Shown: piece after piece, positions 60,179 through 64,000 of the stretch
Layout: the number at the start of each line of letters is the position of its first letter
Numbering within the stretch: the stretch's first letter is position 1
Origin: Microbacterium sp. 10M-3C3
GTDB lineage: Bacteria > Actinomycetota > Actinomycetes > Actinomycetales > Microbacteriaceae
Direction: 5' to 3'
DNA: 64,000 bases
Assembly (NCBI RefSeq): GCF_003931875.1
Contig: NZ_CP034245.1
Location: forward strand, 496,001-560,000
Notes under the pieces: model-generated
Databases searched by the model: none
Seen by the model: the letters and a program-made list of their open reading frames with translations, nothing else
Told to the model about the DNA's origin: nothing
Program-made: the position numbers and the translations under genes

Positions 60179-61558
60179 TCAGGTGAGGAGCGACGCCTCC
60201 TGTTCTCGTCGCTCGATGGCAGAAGCTAGGGCCGCCAGCACATCCTCTACTGCGCTCTTCATGTCTGCTTCTCCAGCAGTGGGCGTAGCGTGGACGAAGC
60301 TAATCTTGGCGTCAGCCGCAGATGGGAGCTGGGGACGTGCCGCGCAGCTCACGATGTGCACGGAAGTGATAGCCGGCACTCGGTCGCTTCCCACTCGCCG
60401 GATCCCGTAGAGATACTTGGCGCTCTCGGAAAGCACGTCTTCTGGGAGCATCTTCGCCCACGCCTTGGCATCGAGCACGGCTACTTCCGTGAAGTCTCCG
60501 CGAGTGGCCGTGAGGACAACATCTGGAAGCAATGTGCTGGCGACCAGCGCTCGGAACGTGTCCTGGGCGATGTCTGTCGAACGCCCCACGGCAGGCTTTA
60601 CACGAAGGTCGATCGTCATTGCGTCGGTCTCCCATGACGCGATCGCCCCCTCACTAACCGACGTCGCCAACTCCAGGCGCTCACTCACACGATCCCGCAC
60701 GGTAACGGCGAGCCATGCCTCAAACAATTCGTCCGTGTCCAATAGCGGCACCGCCTGGTCACCGCGCTGCCGCGCGAGGAGCTCGGTGAGCACCCGCATG
60801 CACGCCGCCGCAAATCGCGTGAACGCAGGGGGCCAGGATGAAGGATCCGGATCCGCCTGATGCGGAGGGGCGGCCGCGAGTAGACCGACGTGATTGATCG
60901 GTCCCGTAATCCGGCTCAGTGCCTGCCGATCTGCGTCGCCCAGCGTGGTCTGCACGAGGTTCGTAACCTCAAGGGCCAACGAAGATACCGCCGAAAGCGT
61001 GATGCGCTCACCCCGACCAAACCAGCGGGCGGAGCGCGTCACCGCAGTGTTCCCCTCGTGCTGGGACAGGTAGCCAACGCGAGCGACCTCACGCTCTGTG
61101 TATCCCAGGTCTTCGAAACCGCCACCGATTCCTACGGGCACCCAGCGAAGCTCACGCCCGATTCTCATCGGCCAACTATTCAGCAGCCGCTTCGCCTCGA
61201 ACGCGCACAACTCAAGCGCATGCCAATCGGCGAGGACCCGGGCGCGCCCGATCGCCTCTGGTTCTGCGTACGCGTCCTCAAGGCTTGTGAGCGCGAGGCG
61301 AGACCGCCAGCTCGCAAGGTCGCGGCCCGCCTCCCACAGCTTCTCGAGATCCAGCACGGTGAAGTTGCCGCTCGACGGCACATCGAGGTCGAACATTCGC
61401 AGTTCCCGTCCGGCGAGGAAAGGGAGAACCAAACGCCCCGCGAAAGATCGATCCGCCGGCTCAACGATCTGCAGGTCGTCGCCATATGCCTCAATTGCCA
61501 GCCCATAGGGAAGCGCGGGTGTCAGTGGGCGACCTTCGACCCGCGCACTGACGATCAC
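60179..61558 (-). CDS. McrC-like PD-(D/E)XK nuclease (DUF2357/McrC type)
   Basis: 459 residues from GTG 61558. The N-terminal half is a helical and beta domain typical of McrC/DUF2357 proteins. ELFEAWLAVTVRDRV at about 277-291 matches the (L/F)YExW motif of that family. The nuclease site is LLPDVVLTAT (D346) and VAVLDAKAW (D363-A-K365). It follows an McrB-like AAA+ gene by 29 bases, so together they probably form a GTP- or ATP-driven restriction complex. The C-terminal 80 residues are helical. Confidence 0.82.
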   Translation of the reverse strand: MIVSARVEGRPLTPALPYGLAIEAYGDDLQIVEPADRSFAGRLVLPFLAGRELRMFDLDVPSSGNFTVLDLEKLWEAGRDLASWRSRLALTSLEDAYAEPEAIGRARVLADWHALELCAFEAKRLLNSWPMRIGRELRWVPVGIGGGFEDLGYTEREVARVGYLSQHEGNTAVTRSARWFGRGERITLSAVSSLALEVTNLVQTTLGDADRQALSRITGPINHVGLLAAAPPHQADPDPSSWPPAFTRFAAACMRVLTELLARQRGDQAVPLLDTDELFEAWLAVTVRDRVSERLELATSVSEGAIASWETDAMTIDLRVKPAVGRSTDIAQDTFRALVASTLLPDVVLTATRGDFTEVAVLDAKAWAKMLPEDVLSESAKYLYGIRRVGSDRVPAITSVHIVSCAARPQLPSAADAKISFVHATPTAGEADMKSAVEDVLAALASAIERREQEASLLT

Positions 61559-61587
61559 GCGCCCATTTCGGAGGTAGTCGAGACGAG

Positions 61588-63390
61588 TCAGCTCAGCGCT
61601 CCCCAGAAATCAGGAGACGGGCCGAAAGTCTGCCCCTGTAGCGCAGTCTTCAGACGATCCACGCGACTCGCGAGGACGCTTGTCGGCGCGATGTCAGGGA
61701 GACCTTCGATAGCAGCGGCGAACTGGTGTGCTGACAATGTCGGAAGCACGAAGTGGAGGATCGCGTTGTCAACCGCCGTGGCCACGACGACGCTATCGGG
61801 CTGCGTCTCGTCCTCACCGGCGAGTTCCACGTACCAGGCGATGTAGAAGAGCGCCTTTTGATAGGAGCGGAAGTTCACCGCCTCAGTTCCGATGACCTCA
61901 CTGAGCTGCCTGCCCCTACGAAGAAGCGCTTCTTCGTAGACGTCGGAGCCCGATTCGTTGTAGCGAGCGAATGCCGACGACGGTCTCCCGAGGATCGTGC
62001 TCGCCGGTCCGTCCGCTTCTTCGATTGACGGCTGCGACAAGATGTCTGCTGACACACGTGCCTCCTCGATGGAAGGTGTGTCGGTGAGGATCACACATGC
62101 ACGACTCGCGACCTTGCGTGCGGGCGACGGCGAGTCGGCGTCCACATTGATCGTCGCAAAGAAGCGCGGATACGGTGCGAGCGTCAGCCTTGAGGGGACG
62201 GTGACGCCGTTGTCCATCGTTGATACGTCGTCGCTCCGCGAGTGCAGTCGGAAATCGAGAGTGCCGGCTTCCGTGCCACCCAGGCCATGCACGAGGGCAG
62301 ACAGATAGCCCTCGATGGGAGACAGGTTCGCTTCCTCGATGATCACGACGGGCGCATCCTTGCGCTCATCGGTTGACCCGAGCGGAAGCAGATCCAGAAG
62401 GGGTGACTGCGCAATGAACTGCTGTCCAGCGAGATGCGAGTAGTAGCCGAGGAACTCTTCCTGCCGCGCCAGGAATCGACTGCCTTCAAGGCGTGTGCGC
62501 CGGTCCTTCTTCGCGAAGAAGGCGGCGAGCGCCGAGGCGATCAGCGACTTGCCACTCCCGCTTGGGCCGGCCATGAGCACGAACTGGCTGCCGAGCGTGG
62601 ACGCCAGGAGGTCATGAATGTCAGCGTCACTCGCGGTGATCCCGTATGCCGTTGCGAACTTCTTGAACTCGTCGATCAACGATGTGATCTGCTCGATCGG
62701 AGCTTCCTCGTAGCCGTGCCCCTGGACGGCCGCAGTGCCCGGCTGTACGTCAGCAGGGGGTCCAAAGGAGGACCTCTCGAGGAGCGTGGACGACCACTCG
62801 GGAGCGCCGAGGATCGGGACTCCAAGCGGTGTCGGGGTGGTGAAGCGCTCGTACTCATCGAGCGACAGTCCGAGTTTCTCAGCTGCGGAGGTCTGGAGCT
62901 CAACGGTCGACGGCTCGGCTGTCCACTCGACATCGCGTGTGAGTAGCACGGCAAGCGCCGGTCCCGCCGGCCCAGTGACACCGAGGGCCTGGTACTGATC
63001 GAGCAGCACATCGATCGCGTCAGCGCGGATCCCGTTGCCGATGTGGCGGTCGCCGCCGGCCCCGTCGTCATTGAAGAGCAGCGTCTGTGTGTAGCCACGC
63101 GTCGCCTTGTTCCAGACCGTCGAGCGACCCGCCTGTTCGTTCTTGAGCCAACGCTGCGTTGAGTTCAGATTGATGAATGGGTTGAGCGTGCCCGTTCGTA
63201 CGTTCGGAACGAGCGTGAACAGGTCGGCCACCGCTCGGTCGGCACCTCGCGTCGAAGAGTCATAGGGAGCGGCGGCGATGCGACGCCCGGCGAGGAACGC
63301 CTGAGTCCAGTTCGAGTCGGCCGTTCGACGGACATGCTCACTGAGCTGGTGCAGCGCGGTTTCGAGCGCCTCCTCGGAGACCCGTGTCAT
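61588..63390 (-). CDS. McrB-like AAA+ ATPase/GTPase
   Basis: 600 residues from ATG 63390, preceded by AGAGGTG. An N-terminal domain of about 240 residues is probably the DNA-recognition module. The AAA+ core has Walker A AGPSGSGKS (274-282), Walker B VVIIEEANLS (about 347-357) and sensor RFFATINVDAD (about 410-419), in which T-I-N-x-D-x-S is the McrB/MoxR sensor-1 pattern. The McrB-specific NKxD block is not evident, so ATP rather than GTP may be used. It is first in the minus-strand operon and diverges from a DNA methyltransferase gene across a 198-base gap. Confidence 0.87.
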   Translation of the reverse strand: MTRVSEEALETALHQLSEHVRRTADSNWTQAFLAGRRIAAAPYDSSTRGADRAVADLFTLVPNVRTGTLNPFINLNSTQRWLKNEQAGRSTVWNKATRGYTQTLLFNDDGAGGDRHIGNGIRADAIDVLLDQYQALGVTGPAGPALAVLLTRDVEWTAEPSTVELQTSAAEKLGLSLDEYERFTTPTPLGVPILGAPEWSSTLLERSSFGPPADVQPGTAAVQGHGYEEAPIEQITSLIDEFKKFATAYGITASDADIHDLLASTLGSQFVLMAGPSGSGKSLIASALAAFFAKKDRRTRLEGSRFLARQEEFLGYYSHLAGQQFIAQSPLLDLLPLGSTDERKDAPVVIIEEANLSPIEGYLSALVHGLGGTEAGTLDFRLHSRSDDVSTMDNGVTVPSRLTLAPYPRFFATINVDADSPSPARKVASRACVILTDTPSIEEARVSADILSQPSIEEADGPASTILGRPSSAFARYNESGSDVYEEALLRRGRQLSEVIGTEAVNFRSYQKALFYIAWYVELAGEDETQPDSVVVATAVDNAILHFVLPTLSAHQFAAAIEGLPDIAPTSVLASRVDRLKTALQGQTFGPSPDFWGALS

Positions 63391-63588
63391 CGCGACGCCC
63401 ACCTCTTCTTTCGCCCCTGACTCATGACACCAGATCCTATCGGCGCCCCTCGACATGGCCTGGAGGCCCGTGCTTCTAGGGTTGAGATGCGAGTGTCGGC
63501 GGCCCCAGGTTCAATAGGCCCGGCCCTGATTCCCGCCACACGGCGCCGGGTCCGTATCCCGGCAACAAGTAATGGCAAGGTGGACACC

Positions 63589-64000
63589 ATGGCACCAGAC
63601 CGACCTCGCGTTGTAGCGCTGAAGCAGGGGGTTCAACTCCCCGATATCAAGCCCCAGACCCCGGTCGCCGCCCTCGATCGTTCGGCGTGGTTGTCCAGCG
63701 CGGAGACGTTCAGCATCGCGGAGGTCGCACCGCTCGTCGGTATGGCCCCCACCTTCATCGCGAAGGTCCTCGGTCGTCGCGCTCACCTCACCGTCCAGGA
63801 TGTGCTCACTCTGCTCGACCAGGATGCGTTCAGTGAGACCTTCCTGCCGCGTAGCAAGGTGCTCGACTTCCTCACGGCCGAGCGCGAAGAGCCGGGCAAC
63901 GACTACCAACGCACAGACACGCATCTTCTGATCGAAGGCAACGTCACTGAGGCGCTGGACCTACTCGAGCCCGGCTCGGTGAACTGCGTCGTGACCTCCA
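63589..64000 (+). CDS. DNA methyltransferase (amino-MTase, N6-adenine/N4-cytosine type), 3'-truncated by the window edge
   Basis: The frame from ATG 63589 (AAGGTGG upstream) is open to the end of the window, 137 residues. After an N-terminal helical segment (SIAEVAPLVGMAPTFIAKVLGRRAHLTVQDVLTLLDQD) comes the start of a methyltransferase domain. It reads LLIEGNVTEALDLLEPGSVNCVVTS, the standard sequence directly before the TSPPY catalytic motif, which falls just outside the window. This identifies a beta-class amino-methyltransferase. It is divergent from the McrB-like gene and probably protects host DNA against the neighbouring nucleases. Confidence 0.85.
   Translation, partial: MAPDRPRVVALKQGVQLPDIKPQTPVAALDRSAWLSSAETFSIAEVAPLVGMAPTFIAKVLGRRAHLTVQDVLTLLDQDAFSETFLPRSKVLDFLTAEREEPGNDYQRTDTHLLIEGNVTEALDLLEPGSVNCVVTS

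Noticed and set aside
1..64000. tRNA, rRNA or CRISPR arrays
   Set aside because: No cloverleaf-like sequence ending in a T-arm, no rRNA-like stretch and no regularly spaced repeats were seen on reading; the only tandem repeat is the two-copy palindromic element.

Overview
The window is a very GC-rich actinobacterial chromosome segment. Dense gene packing, frequent ATGA/GTGA start-stop overlaps, GTG starts, a high-GC codon third position and gene families common in Microbacteriaceae suggest a Microbacterium-like organism. The genus is an inference, because there is no rRNA in the window. No tRNA, rRNA or CRISPR array was recognised. Roughly 1-54.4 kb looks like native chromosome. From about 54.6 kb to the end the base composition is visibly less GC-rich and the content changes to restriction/defence-type genes, so this part looks like an acquired island.

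Region 1 (1-19.7 kb) is a catabolic supercluster. The minus-strand operon 5995->2587 encodes a DUF6379-type small beta subunit, a TIM-barrel alpha subunit and two more TIM-barrel sugar isomerase/epimerases. The first two resemble the CarC/CarB (DgpB/DgpC-type) C-glycoside deglycosidase, which cleaves the C-C bond between a 3-oxidised sugar and an aromatic aglycone. A ROK repressor lies upstream. The plus-strand run 7474-19629 encodes a Gfo/Idh/MocA oxidoreductase, a companion protein, an extradiol (VOC) dioxygenase, two fumarylacetoacetase-family hydrolases, a cyclase-family hydrolase, a flavoprotein monooxygenase, an amidohydrolase/decarboxylase, an SDR, a DHA2-type MFS transporter and a pyranose-oxidase/CarA-like GMC oxidoreductase. 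Together these could take up a C-glycoside, oxidise its sugar, cleave the C-C bond, open the aromatic ring and process the sugar with the isomerases, ThuA protein and dehydrogenases. A perfect 20-bp-stem hairpin closes the cluster.

Region 2 (19.7-32.4 kb) holds a GH13 trehalose-synthase-like enzyme, two alpha/beta hydrolases, an NTF2-like protein, a FAD amine oxidase-like protein, an MFS sugar/acid porter, two copies of a 93-94 bp palindromic intergenic repeat, gluconokinase, a phosphoesterase, and a thiolase plus 3-oxoacid CoA-transferase operon with a divergent IclR regulator.

Region 3 (32.4-36.4 kb) is an envelope/general stress cluster: an ECF-like sigma factor flanked by several Asp23/AmaP-type proteins, followed by a CsbD protein. 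Region 4 (36.4-54.4 kb) holds homocysteine methyltransferase, a CitAB/DcuSR-type two-component system facing a dicarboxylate symporter and a CitE-like lyase, an ABC-2 exporter, DUF1992 and DUF2236 proteins, an L-arabinose operon (LacI regulator, a perfect 14-bp operator palindrome, FGGY kinase, araA, galM-like) without araD, and several small membrane or conserved proteins.

Region 5 (54.6-64 kb) begins with a recombinase-like HTH remnant, then a ParB-like/Mrr-like gene pair. A five-gene minus-strand operon follows: McrB-like AAA+ ATPase, McrC-like nuclease, DUF3644 HEPN protein, small protein, coiled-coil protein. A DNA methyltransferase diverges from it and runs off the right edge. This looks like a composite McrBC/methyltransferase defence locus with unusual accessory genes.
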